The position numbers and the translations under genes are program-made. From Elmis aenea (lineage: Eukaryota > Arthropoda > Insecta > Coleoptera > Elmidae), in NCBI GenBank assembly GCA_947652605.1, contig OX393577.1, positions 21,269,466 to 21,333,465 on the forward strand: a DNA stretch of 64,000 nucleotides, in the 5' to 3' direction. The notes beneath the pieces were generated by a model. That model ran no database searches. It saw nothing but the letters and a program-made list of their open reading frames with translations, and was not told where the DNA came from. Positions 1 to 11,995 of this stretch are shown here, in pieces (position 1 is the stretch's first letter; each line of letters opens with the position of its first letter).

Positions 1-1281
1 TTTTTGCTGGTCTCTAATAGGAGATAATTAAAAAAAAAAGAATTGTAACTCCAACTTTACGCTGAGTTACATTTGCTAAAAAGTCAAAATGTTTTCATGT
101 CACAATTTTTTGCTCATTTTTTGCTATTAGATGTTTGTAGCAATACATACATGTATTGTTGATACGTGTACCTGTACATATATGTTTATGTAATACATAT
201 ATAATTAAAAGCGTTTAAAAAATATTGTTTCTTAAAAAACATCCTTCGAACCCGCAACACTGTAAACCTTCTTCTTCTTTCATGTACTTAAGTAATTTTT
301 TCACCAAATCTAATATAATCTTTTTAATGTAGACTTGCAATATCGCAACATCGACCAACTTTTTAGCGACTTGACGTCACGGAATGATGCAAATGTCTTT
401 GTTTTCCACTTTAAATAGAAAATATTGTTTAGTAGCTTGGTATATGTTATAATTATGTCGATTTGTTGCATTTTCTGTAAGAGACCAACCAAATATTTAA
501 AAAATACAGCAACGATAAGCCACAAATCTTGATGTAAATAATTTTTTGCATCTCAAAGTCAAATTTTAGTTTACTAAAAAAAAAAACTATTTACGAATTT
601 TTAGACCATTAAAGGGACACATATGTCCCACATCACATAAGAATAAAAATTAGGTTTTCGTACTAACATTTTTTTATTGTTGTAACATTGTCAACTAAAA
701 ATTTTTATTTCTACAAAAAGAACCTAGTCCTATTTCTGGTGGGTCTTAAACATTGTTATTTACAGGTCTGAATTTATGTACCTATTGTTCAATTTTATTG
801 GAGTGTAACAATGCCTTAACTGATAGTCATGTAAAGAAACTTTATGGTTTTTCAAAAACTGCAACAAAACTACTTTTAAATATCAATAAATTGAAAGTGT
901 GTATATAAGTTAACTTTATAGATTATTATAAAGTTATTAGAACAAAACATTGACGTACATTTTGTTTATTCGAAGTTATTCGTGTTGTATATCCAAGAAT
1001 ACCACCTATTTGTAGCACATAATGATTATGAAAAAACTACATATCTTGGAAAAGCGACCAGCAAAAAATTTAAAAAGTACAGCAAAAATTAGAAAAAAAT
1101 GAGCAAAAAATTGTGACATAAAAACATTTTGACTTTTTAGCAAATGTAACTCAGCGTAAAGTTGGAGTTACAATTCTTTTTTTTTTAATTATCTCCCATT
1201 AGAGACCAGCAAAAACTTTAAAAAGTACAGCAAAAATTATCAAAAAATGAGCAAAAAATTATGACATAAAAACATTTTGAT
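1..1281. repeat. Inverted plus direct repeat block
   Basis: Bases 1-130 reappear as the reverse complement at about 1090-1216, including the blocks TCTCTAATAGGAGATAATTA and its partner near 1190. The right arm is also partly duplicated head to tail: about 1059-1134 resembles 1204-1281. The interior (131-1058) shows no coding sequence. This looks like a long-terminal-inverted-repeat element whose left end lies at or beyond the window edge. The superfamily is unknown because no target duplication can be read. Confidence 0.6.
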
Positions 1282-1282
1282 A

Positions 1283-1650
1283 ATGGGTCTCCCTGTCTGA
1301 CTCCTGTTCCTATCTCAAATTCTTTCGTTGTTTCCCCCTTGATCTGCATCCTGCTTGATGTCCCTTCCAATGTCATTTTGAGCAATCTGGTTAGTTTGGC
1401 TGATATCTTGAACTCTTTCAGCATTTGGAACATTCTGGGTGTGTTTACCGAGTCATACGCTTTTCTGAAGTCGACGAACAGTGCCTACTACAAGTGGGAT
1501 GCTGTGCTCATAACAAGTGTTTGCTATTTCCCTTATTGTGAATATTTGGTCCGTAGTACTTCTTCCTTTTCTAAACCCTCCCTGGTATTCTCCAATCTGT
1601 GGGTCAATGATTACTTCCATGTTCTTTTTTATCAGTGTTGCTGATACTTT
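1283..1650 (-). pseudogene. LINE reverse-transcriptase fragment
   Basis: Read on the minus strand, this encodes part of a non-LTR retrotransposon RT. First comes a GEYQGGFRKGRSTTDQIF-like block, then FVDFRKAYDSVN (RT motif A, with the catalytic Asp in VDF), and then GVRQGDPL (motif B region). A frameshift separates the first block from motif A. The YADD motif is absent because the fragment is cut off by the repeat block at 1281. The LINE piece at 18207-19080 continues the same kind of protein from just after GDPL, so the two may be complementary parts of one family. It is a dead fragment; the clade is uncertain (R1, RTE or Jockey-like). Confidence 0.8.
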
Positions 1651-2943
1651 TTACCAACGCAAATATTTCAAATATGCGTAATTTCAGAGCACGACACGCT
1701 ACAAACTGAAAATCTTTTTTTTTTGTGGTTTGTTCGCTAGAATGCCTTTGTAAGCGCTCGAATGTATCTAGTACAAGGATTAAGCTTTTTTGCTAATTGT
1801 TTCATACAGAGTAAGTTGTCAAAACATGCTCTACCCGATCTAAAACCCATTTGTTCTTCGGCTTCACGAAAACTCTCAATATTATATTAGTAGAAATATA
1901 TGATACAAAAACGTTCTCTGGAACGTATGGCGAAAGTTTATAATCAGTCCGAATTACGGACATAAATAAAACACAGTCGTAAACATAACTCGCAATTAAC
2001 CGTAGTAGTTCGTAGCAAGTGTGGCTTGTATTTGTGTAACTTTGTTGATCAAACTGAAAACGCAGTTTACTACCCACAAGCCGCACGAAGAAGACCTAGA
2101 CGTATTTAGATAACTATCGTGTAATATTAATTTACGATATTCGAGTAAATACTCCAGTTAACCACTACGTCAGAGGGCCCGATTTTCATGATATTCAACA
2201 TTCAAGATCACTGTGCTAATGCAGCTTAACTAATATTATCCAAATTGCCAATGGATTCTTCACATCTGTAACATAGTTGAGTATACATATAGTACTAGTA
2301 AGAAAATCAGGGTTATTGGATCAGATGTTTGTGAATCTGTTAGTAAACTGGCAATGTGGCTCTTCAAAATGCATTAAGAATTCTTAAAGCCTCAAAGGAA
2401 ATCGCGAAGTTTATTAGAAACAATATAGAAGAAAATAAAAGACGTGTAAAAACACTTTACAACTTTTACTAAATCTTTGAAAAAATTAAAACTGTAAATA
2501 TAATAAAAATATTATGACAGCGCCTTCCATTACTATTTTTCTTGCGTTTCAATGAAAGATTTGTAGTGATCCTTTCTTTCTGCATTTCGTTTTGTGCGAA
2601 TGTTCTCAATAAGTCGCCTTGTTCAAAGGGTGAGTGTTATATCTACGATGCAATTCTCTCGTAAATTTACATTGAGTAAACGTAATTGAACCAAGTTTGA
2701 AATAAACCTTTTAAATTTATATTCTGTTCTATAGACCCTAAGTATCCTAACTAATTAAAATTCCAATTAATGATCTCTATTTTCAAACATAAAGCAGTAC
2801 CTAATCCTAAATACTTAATTTTATGCAGTAAAATGAAATAAAAAAATCTAATTTGCATAGAAAAATTTAAGTACAATGCAAAATAGACTAAAAATGTCAA
2901 AAATATCTGCACGTTGGTGGTTAAATAAAATTACTTGTAATAG
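1651..2943. other. AT-rich stretch, nothing recognised
   Basis: One 94-codon minus-strand open frame (1802-2086) has no family motif or flanking splice signals that I can identify. No terminal repeats or RNA gene were seen. Confidence 0.5.
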
Positions 2944-2945
2944 TA

Positions 2946-3662
2946 CAGGGTGATTTGTGGGAAACGGACGTTTTTTGAATGAACAGAACTCGGTTGATTT
3001 TCAAGTTTTTTTTTTGTTTTTTTGTGCAAAGTGAATAATAACATCTGCCATTTGATATAACAAAGTCAAGTATTCCCTTGAACGCATACTGCAAACGCAT
3101 CCATGGAAGTTGTTAGAAACACGTTCACTGGCCGAGTCATTTCGCGTTTCGGTGATTTGCCGTGGCCCCCAAGATCACCAGACTATCTTCCTGCGACTTT
3201 TTCTTGTGGGGGCACTTAAAAGAACGTGTTTTTGCCTACAAACCACGACACTAAGGGAGTTGAAAGATGCCATTACAGAAGAGACGTATTTAATTGACGC
3301 ACAGCTGCTAAACCGAGTCATGAATGACTTCAGGCAGAGACTTGAAACTTGCATTCAGGAGGGTGGCCGCCACCTGATGGATATAATTTTCCATAACTAA
3401 ATAATCATGGTAAATCAAATAGCATAATGTTGTTTTTCAATTTGTAATAAATAAGTTTGCTTTTTCTTGAAAATCAACCGAGTTCTGTTCAATCATTGAT
3501 ACTTGATTAAAAACAAACAAAAAAAACAACTTTTCGTTCAAGAGGATACTTGACTTTGTTATATCAAATGGCAGATGTTATTCTTCACTTTGCAAAAAAA
3601 AAACAAAAAATCAACCGAGGTCTGTTCATTTAAAAAACGTCCGTTTCCAACAAGTCACCCTG
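2946..3662. mobile_element. Tc1/mariner-type foldback element with TA target
   Basis: The ends are CAGGGTGATTTGTGGGAAAC and, inverted, CAGGGTGACTTGTTGGAAAC. A TA lies immediately outside each end (2944-2945 and 3663-3664). The inverted arms run about 120-145 bp each (about 2946-3090 and 3538-3662). The interior carries the C-terminal part of a transposase (3130-3400). Terminal CAGGGTG plus TA duplication fits the Tc1/mariner superfamily. The copy is defective. Confidence 0.85.
3130..3400 (+). pseudogene. Mariner-type transposase C-terminal remnant
   Basis: Three reading frames together give the tail of an insect mariner-type transposase. They read GRVISRFGDLPWPPRSPD, then DFFLWGHLKERVFAYKPR after a frameshift, then TLRELKDAITEE and NRVMNDFRQRLETCIQEGG, ending in HLMDIIFHN before a TAA stop. 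The block PPRSPD...DFFLWG is the region of the third catalytic acid in this family. The N-terminal DNA-binding part and the first two catalytic acids are missing. At least two frameshifts make it non-functional. Confidence 0.85.
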
Positions 3663-3664
3663 TA

Positions 3665-6273
3665 TTTAATTAATTTCAAAACTGATCCTGCAAATTTTTC
3701 TTAATTCTTTTGCAAACATGCTACATTAAAAGAAGTAAATTTTAACTTTTATTATAAAAAGCTCTATCAAATACCATAAAAATTATAGTATTTATTATTG
3801 GCACAGTCAATGAAAAGCAAAAATGTTTTTTTATCCGCATAAAAAATATAATTCCATTGCATTTGTTTTATTGTGTGATAACATGTATATTGCGTGGTAA
3901 AATTGGATCTTCATTGTTGTATAAAAACCTAAACAAAACCTACTTCTTATAACTAAATCTCCTGGAAATTTTTCGTCAGACTCTCAATTTAGACATGAAA
4001 CATTTTAATTGCAAATAACAGACAAACAAAATTTCCAACATAAATCTAAAAATGTTATTGCTTACAAGTTTGTACGTTGGCAAACACATAGATAAAACTT
4101 GGCTTAGTTTAAAACCTCAATGGCTTAAGGTTATGTAACTTTCATTTTCAGTTAAAATTTTATTAGTAAATAAAATACCTTTGGCACAATACAAGCGCAT
4201 GTGACGCCTCATTTTCGTTAGATGTCTCCAGGTTTTAAAATGTTTACAGAGCATTGTGCGAAAATCACAATTGTACGTGTTGGAAGAGTACTACGAATTA
4301 TTTGGCCAGCCAACCGTCATTTCTAAGCTGTAGATCCAACATTGTGACACTTTATAATCCCTATCATCAGAGTTTAGCTCGTCAACAAGATGTAGTTTGT
4401 CGTTATCACGTCATATCACTGTTTACATTCTAAAATGCTGACATGTATATGTTTATTCTTCTACATTGTTTTTCTTACTACTAAAACAAGGTAATTTACA
4501 ACAACTTACTGATGTTTAGCCCAAGGAATTCGGCAAATATATTTGCGCTTTTACTAAAAGCTTAATTTTTTTTAAATTCTGGGCTATCTGGTTATGTAAT
4601 CAATTTTTTACAATACGTTTTTTAGTTGTTCTACATACTTTAAGCATTGCCTTGAAGCCTTATTATAAATTATTTTGCACTCTTGCGTTGTTCGGTTTTT
4701 GTTAACGTTTATAGTTACACAGGACAATTAAAGATGAATAAAAATATAATTTATTTCACATGTATTATTACTCTCCTTTTTTTCAAGTTTATTTAAAATG
4801 TCTACTGATATAAATCGTATATGTATCATTTTAGTATACTGATAAACTGCTAAATTCTATTCTACGTTCTATTTTGGAAATTAAAGTCAAATTATTCATG
4901 ATCAATTAAAAAGGTATCACGCTTACAATCATGTTTTTACTTTTTATTCAACTTGACGACCGTTAATGAATGAAAAACGTGAATGATGCATAAAGATATG
5001 GAATAAAAGGGCCTTGGAGATCTTTAAATTATGCAATCAATAAAAATCAGTTTAGATTTCGTGTTTTATAAATGGTTTGCTTTGATATTAAAATAAAACA
5101 ATTCAGCGCATGAGTATATAGGTACATTGATTGCTGTCTAATAATTTGCAAAAATAACTTAGATAATAACGATACGGTTGTGATTTTAGGTTACTCTATA
5201 AAAATTCTTAGCCAATAGGCATTGACCCTATTTAAAAAAAAAAAATAAGCAAGGACACTTCGTACAATCTAAAAATAGGTTTTAAGAAATATCGCACATT
5301 CAACGCGAATAATTTTTTTGTCTATTTCATGTATAATTAGAAGCTGTAATCTTGTGAAACATCATACTAAAAGGAGCAAGGTATTTATAGCATCGAATGG
5401 ACCTAAAATATACACATTCTATATTAATCCTGTACACCCATGGCTGAATGAACTTGATTTAGGTCAGTGGCAACGAACTTACCTTTTTTAACATAAATGT
5501 GTACGTGTCAATTGCTGATATTTTTATTGCCAGAAGGTTATATTCCAAATTAATATAATATACTAGCAACTATTAAAGTAAATGTTCTGGGAACAAAAAA
5601 TAAATTTGGCATTTTATATTGCCATAAACACTAGTTGAAAAAGTTGGCACGGCTTTCAGATTTAACAGTGTTTCAGAGTTAGTAACGCGCCATTTTAAAC
5701 CTTTGCAGAATCGAGTTCTGGGTGTTTCAGAGCTTATACCTACTACATACGTATTAACATGTGGGAAATTTCAAAAGCGTTGAACTAAAATACATAAAAC
5801 GGGCTACAAATTAACATTTACACTTAAGTTTCCGTGTAGGTGTAGATATACAAATATAATAAAACTCAGTGCTATAAAGCAAAAGTATTTCCTTAAACAC
5901 CAAAACTTAAATACAAGGGACGTTCAAATGAAAACCGCAAATGACTTTTTACTAAGTATATATCACATATACGTACGAAAAGAGTAAACTAAAAGAGTTT
6001 GACTGATTTAATCGAAAAACAATTGATTTGGTTTTGATCGGATCAAACAGAATGTTTGTATCATACATAGAATTCCACATCAATCAAGAACATAAAACCC
6101 ATCTTGAAGAAGAAAAAGGAGAAATTAGGTAGATGCGGTGAAAATAGCAAAGGAGAAAAGAACCTTCACAGATAATAACTGAATTGATAACCGAATAGCG
6201 TTTGTGATGCGACAGACAGGGAATACCCTTATTTATGCCATTGAGGCTTAAATTAAGTTTTATTTCATTTATA
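3665..6273. other. AT-rich unique DNA, nothing recognised
   Basis: No open frame with a familiar motif, no inverted terminal repeat pair and no RNA gene was seen in this 2.6-kb stretch. It may be intronic or intergenic. Confidence 0.5.
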
Positions 6274-6745
6274 CAGGGTGTTTCTTAAATATTGCGAAAA
6301 AATTCGGAAGGTGATACCTTATCGAAAATTAAGGGGGGTCTTACATATAAATTTTTTTCCTTAGACGTCTCATTTCGGAGTTACACTCCCCTAAAAGGGA
6401 GCGATAAAATTAGGTTTTTATTTTATTTTCTCAAATTTGGATGAATGTAGGAGAATGATATTAGGTAGTAGATGTTTTATACTTATTAAAAGGTTTCTCA
6501 TTGTAATATTTTTAATTATCTCCCACCTTCACGGGGGGTTGAAAAGTGCGACCCTTGTTGGTTTTTGAATCAGAACTGTTTGATGGGTTAAAATTTTGTA
6601 ATTAAAAAATTTTTGTTTAAGAGCTTGATTTCTTTATAAACTTTTTTAAATCTTTTGTTTTTCTCGTAAACCTACAATTTTTAAGTAAAAAATAAAATAA
6701 ATAAAAATTCACCATTAAATATTAAAATTGGACAAAATGAATTTT
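6274..6745. mobile_element. Half of a foldback element (same family as 54899-55923)
   Basis: The stretch starts CAGGGTGTTTC after a TA (6272-6273). It then matches the left arm of the complete foldback at 54899-55923: GGAGGTGAT-like, TTATCGAAAATTAAGG, CCTTAGACGTCTC, the AAAATTAGGTTTTT block, and later CGACCCTTGTTGGTTTTT. The match fades near 6745 (CCATTAAATATT) and there is no opposite arm, so this is a truncated copy. Confidence 0.75.
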
Positions 6746-6984
6746 TCTCAAATTGTTGTGGTAAAATATTATTTTAGATATTAAGTGTCTTATATCATTA
6801 AAATTGAAAGACAAAATGCTATCCGACTAGAAGATCAAATTTTTTTCGTAGCATTTAGAAAAATGAAATTGATGATGTTTCTGAAGAGACGAAACGTTGT
6901 TGGAAATTTTATGTTATCTCAAAATATAAAACGTAAGAAGTTGCCGTGGAAAAGTGCTTTCAGATTGTCGATATCTTAAAAAAT

Positions 6985-7145
6985 GTAGGAAATAGGGCAA
7001 AAAAACGAAAATCAATTTTTTCAGTTTTTCTTGAATAACTTTTAAACTAAGACAGCTATGAAAATCTTCTTTGTAGATATTCGAAGAGCATCTAATTTCG
7101 CAACTTTGCCCTAATTTATCTGACCTCGTATATTGGGACATCCTG
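6985..7145. mobile_element. Terminal arm of another foldback element
   Basis: The right end, read inverted, begins CAGGATGTCCCAATATACGA, with a TA outside (7146-7147). The arm sequence (TTTTTGCCCTATTTCC through GCAAAGTTGCGAAATTAG on the minus strand) resembles foldback arms elsewhere in style but matches none here exactly. Its other end is not found, so the element is broken or chimeric with the arm at 6274-6745. Confidence 0.45.
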
Positions 7146-7147
7146 TA

Positions 7148-7765
7148 CAGGGTGGTCCAAATTCGATGGGATTGCATGGGTATCTCGGTTAATATTTAAA
7201 ATAGAGAAACGGTTGAATTACCAAAAATGTGCAGTTTTTTTGAGACAAACTCAGAACCGTTTTCAAAAATATTCTTTCATTTCCGGTTTTCGAGTTATTG
7301 AATAAAAAGTGGTTTTTTTTGTCATATTAATAATGTGTCATATCTCGGTTATTGTTGTAAATATCGAAAATATTTATGAAAATAATTTTTAGGTATTTTT
7401 ATGTTTAATTTGATTATACTAAAAAAAATATTTTTACGCTCGCCGTTAAAAAGTTATGACACAAACTTGCATTTTTTTAAATGGCAGCGATAGTTGGTTA
7501 TGACCTATTTAATTTCCTTATTTTTTTCTCATTCGAAATATATAAGGGTTGATCTATTTATTTTCAATAATACCCAAGTTACGAAGGTTTTTTAGTTTTT
7601 TTTTAAAATAAAATCATAGTAGGCTGTGAAAACAAAAAAACAACAAGGTGTAAAACCTTATAAAACTCATGGTACAAGTTATACTACATTACTGCTAATT
7701 CCGACTATATCGTTGTTTTCTTATTTTCATATATTTATAAAACAACAAATTACAAAACCTTGGTA
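7148..7765. mobile_element. Partial foldback element (same family as 61452-62403)
   Basis: It begins CAGGGTGGTCCAAATTCGAT right after the TA at 7146-7147, which it shares with the preceding arm. It shares an arm with the element ending at 62403, including TACGCTCGCCGTTAAAAAGT, AGTTATGACACAAACTT and CATAGTAGGCTGTGAAAAC. It also shares the centre (CTACATTACTGCTAATTCCG). It stops at about 7765, just after the centre, so the right arm is lost. Confidence 0.8.
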
Positions 7766-9105
7766 TAGCAATTTTAAATAGAAAAATCTTTCACAAAAAT
7801 AAATATATTTTACTGCCTGTGAATTTATTTTTTCTAAACTCATGAGCCTTTTCTACATAATTCAGGACATATTTTATTATCTACTCGCAAGATTTTATAT
7901 AGTGTAACATATTTTTTCAAAGAACATAGTGGTAGTGAATGAGCTATAAATTTGCCTATAGTCTCTGCTCAAAAAGTTGTAAAGCGACCTTTCACATATA
8001 AATTCAGAAAAAAAAACTCTTTGCTGGCTGAGAGTAAATACAATGTGAGCTTTATTATCACCTTAACGTATGCCTCAGAGTAAAATATTGAGGTACATTG
8101 AAACCACTAGCATTAACGTCAAATATCAAGTGATTTTTTCTGTCGTCATCCGTAGCAATAAATTATTCTCAATCCCATACCTCTTTACCGTTAGGTGTGA
8201 GGCTATCTGTAACAATAATAATGTAAAACAATAAATCTAAATGTGTTTAAGCGGGTCAGAAGTTATTTTTCATGGCGATACCAATGTGAGTAATCTTTGT
8301 GGTTTTGTTCAGTACGTGTCGATAAAGGGTTTGAACATGGTTGTGTCCAACTTAACATGTTTAATCAACAAATCGATACTGTACTGGTGCAATCACATTA
8401 TCCCGTAGTTTCAGTTTAACGCATTTTGTTGTTCATTTCACGCTTTTTTAATTAAGTTAAGTATTCTGAGTATCCATTCAGAATTTGCAATGTTACAGTT
8501 TTTCAGTACTTTACTACAACACCGTTGCCTATCAAAATAGTTAAAAAAGAAGGCTATTTAATAAAATATGAACTAAAATTACTAAAATATATTAAATTCC
8601 ATTGCTTAAGAAACACTCGTTTGATGTAAAATAAAATGCAAACGTACTCGTTTTCCGCTACTTAAATTGATCATTCCTTATTGCTCGTTCCTGGCTATTT
8701 AATCCCACGAGTTTTCAGCTTGAACTACTAATGGGTAATTGTATATAATTTTATTGTATGACTGTACAGTTGGCAGTTCCTCTCGAATACAAAAGATTTG
8801 AAGCGCTTCAAATATACCACGACGATTTTATAGTCGTGCTATAAACATACAAAGCAAATCTATTTATAAATACTTCGTAACATTATAAATAACAATCAAG
8901 TGCTTTCGAAATCGATGCATAAAATTTATAATTGGAGTTTTTAATACCAACAAGTGCGTAATAAGCCAGTGCAGGTTACAAATTTAACGTACAAGTTTTG
9001 TAATGAAATATTTAGAAATATTCGATGATTATGGAAAAAAACTAAACACCTTTGTATTGGGGGAGAATCCGGGGACCTAACTTAAGGAATTAAAGGGAAA
9101 ATATC
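7766..9105. other. AT-rich stretch, nothing recognised
   Basis: No coding motif, terminal repeat or RNA gene was identified. Confidence 0.5.
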
Positions 9106-9695
9106 TAAATGCAATGGCTACCAGTAGCTGGGTGTAAATATTCAAGAGGATGGAAAGGATGAAAAAGAAATTTGACAAAAAATAGGACAAGAAAGAAGAG
9201 GTTTCAAAGGCTAAATGGAATATGGCGATGTAAAGAAATAACAAAAAAGAGGAAGTACAACATATACAACACAGTTATTAAGAATATATTATTGTATGAA
9301 ACAGAAGCATGGAGGTGGATAAAAGCAGATAAAAGAAGACTGGAAACTCTGGAGATGGATGTCGTAAAAAGATCGAGTAGAATGTCTAGATTAGATGGTG
9401 TATCGAACACAAGAATGAAAGAATTAATCGGATTGAGGCAAACGATAATACAAGAGGCAGAAGAACGACAACTAATTTAGTACGGATATGTAAGAAGGAT
9501 GGCAGACCATCGACTTCCAAGAGTAACGCTTGACTAGATCCTTCCTGCAAGGAGAAAACGACCCTGGAAGATGTGGAACGAGAGCATTTAGAAAGTATGA
9601 GCAAGAGATATCTGCAGGAGGACCAGTGGCAGGATAGGAAGTGGTGGAGGAATAGTCTGGGGATCGGACATCGTCGACTGACGCTATAGAATCTA
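9106..9695 (+). pseudogene. LINE 3' end, C-terminal region after the RT
   Basis: The plus-strand frame reads as the tail of an insect LINE ORF2: RLNGIWRCKEITKKRKYNIY, then YNTVIKNILLYETEAW, then RRLETLEMDVVKRSSRMSRL. After a TAG it continues YGYVRRMADHRLPRV. This W..KEI / LLYGSEtW / R.LRWYGHV.RM progression is typical of the region between the RT thumb and the C-terminus. Several stops and a frameshift follow. The RT catalytic part is missing, so the copy is 5'-truncated. The end near AATTAATAAAG (about 9700) has no clear poly-A tail. Confidence 0.8.
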
Positions 9696-11993
9696 TTTTA
9701 CGTATATAATTAATAAAGTTGCAATTTTATGCAAATGTGATAAAATCACATCGCAATTTTCTGCTCATTATACCGGAATAACAAATAAATTATTTTTGTT
9801 ATGTATGTATTGACGCAGTTACATTTTCCTGTTATTAAACCTGTTAAATATATCCCAAACTTTCATAATTATTTTGCAAACTATTCGTCTTTCAACACTC
9901 TCACATTACCAAAGCTATGTTTAACATTTTATGACTTCTAAACATAGTAATAATTGGGAACAAAAGATATGCTGAAAAGTTGTTTTTTTCCACGAAATTT
10001 AATTTTGAGAATCATCAAAATCGTTCAACAGGCACTAATTCTTTCAGCTAGTTCTTTTAGCTTTCTGTCTTAAAAAAAAGTTTGTTTTGATGGTGTGTTA
10101 TCGTAAAACATATATGAAATAAATATACAATCAGTTGCTGGTCTAAAAATTACTCTTTAAGTAAACTATTAATTTTAAATATTTATAATTTGTTGATTTA
10201 AATATCTGTTAGGCTGTATGCAAAGTTTATAAAATTAAGTAGTGCTGATAAATACGTCCTAAGTTATTGAACGTCAAGTCGAGCGTGGAAGTGATGATGG
10301 AGGGACATTTTTTATGAGAAAACTGTTTATGCTTTATTGATCAACTCTTCAGCCTATATTTGAGAAGCTTAATCTTGTTTACTTGTTGATTTAATAGCAT
10401 ATAAGAAAAACAACACCGTTTGTTTTATGTTGCCCTACTTAATCAATTTCAATTATTGTTTTAAGACGAAATTAATGTGAATCATTTGAATTATGTATAT
10501 GTTTTTATCTAGAAAGTACTGTAATAATAATTAGTAGTACTTATTTTGTGAAAATAAGATTAAAGTTTTTATTATAGACGCATACATGATATATGTATGT
10601 ACATTACAGTAAATATGACTCTGAAATAAATTAGTTACAAAATTCTAAAGATAAATTGCTTATTAGCACCTGTGTTGGGAAAACTAGAAGCAATAAGCAG
10701 CTCCTCTTGGGGAAAGTCTTTGTACAATATCACGTTGGATGATAAATAATTATTCAGTTATATTCGTTTAATATTAAAGTACAGTCCATGTTATTTCAAA
10801 TTTTGTTTTTAAGTAAAATTTATTTGATCAGTACGAATTTTGGCGGTGATTCTCTTTTTTAAGGAATAAACCTAAAAAATATAATTATGTAGCATTGAAA
10901 CATGATTTTTAAGAACAAAAGTAATTTTAGAATGTTGAAAAATAAACCTTGAAATGTTTAAAACAAAATTAACATCAAAATTATGATGACAATGATTTTA
11001 AAACCGTGTATTTCCTAAAAATAAAAAATAAAGCAATGTAGTGCTTATTAAACGAAAGATTTTTGTTAGTCCTGTCAATAACGTTGGAGAATTATACACA
11101 GAACCTAATTTCTATTAATATTATAAATTATTCGTATTCTTAAGACATCTAGAATTACCGTGTAATACGCAGAGTAAAATGATATAAAAACTGCTAACCT
11201 AATTAAATATTTTTGTTCGTTAATTTTAAGTCAAGCAAAAGGGCATTGAAAAACAACAACAAAAAATTTAATTCTCTTACAAGAATCTTGCGTATTTTGT
11301 ATATTTATTAAGAGATGTATAACGCAAATTGAATTAAAATGTTTTAAGGTAAAAACGTCTTGATTTCAAGAGTAAATCGTATGAGTGATCAAATTTTCTG
11401 TTCAGTAAGCAGTGAAATAAGAATTTCATATCGTGTTGGAGCGCCTGATTCGATTCAGTAGCTATTTTAGGAATTTTATGTAAACGAAAAACTGACCTCT
11501 AAATTGATATCACCTCAACAAATTACAACAAACCGTGCAAGTTATCGGTTAACAAATGAACAATGTTTTCACAGCACGAATTCGGGCGAAATTGTATTAA
11601 ATGATATAACTTTGCTTATACATATTCATAAAACAACGCTTGTTCTTGATCTAAAAATAATTTTAAACTGCGACTCTGATTGAACAAAGTATAATTATGC
11701 AAAACTGCTAATATATAATTTGAAATATGCTAACTAGAATCAAGACAGAACTTTCTAAACAACGAGGAATGGCGGAGGTATTTCATTTTAATTAAAGTTC
11801 GACTCTAATGTAATAAACTATTTAAAATACTGCATAGTTTATCTACGTCATGTAGACTTAGACAAAATAAATAATCGGATACTTGGCTGACACTTATGGA
11901 ACATATTTTTTTTGTATAATTGCAAGGTTTACGTCTAGTGTAAAATAAAACAATTATTATAAAATTTTATATTATATGTTTCTTTTAGTGATA
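9696..11993. other. AT-rich stretch, nothing recognised
   Basis: This is 2.3 kb without a familiar reading frame, terminal inverted repeats or an RNA gene. Confidence 0.5.
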
Positions 11994-11995
11994 TA

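Noticed and set aside
1339..1644. 101-codon plus-strand frame
   Set aside because: It is antisense to the LINE RT fragment, whose motifs are clear on the minus strand.
1802..2086. 94-codon minus-strand frame
   Set aside because: No motif, no splice signals, no supporting codon bias. A chance frame cannot be excluded.
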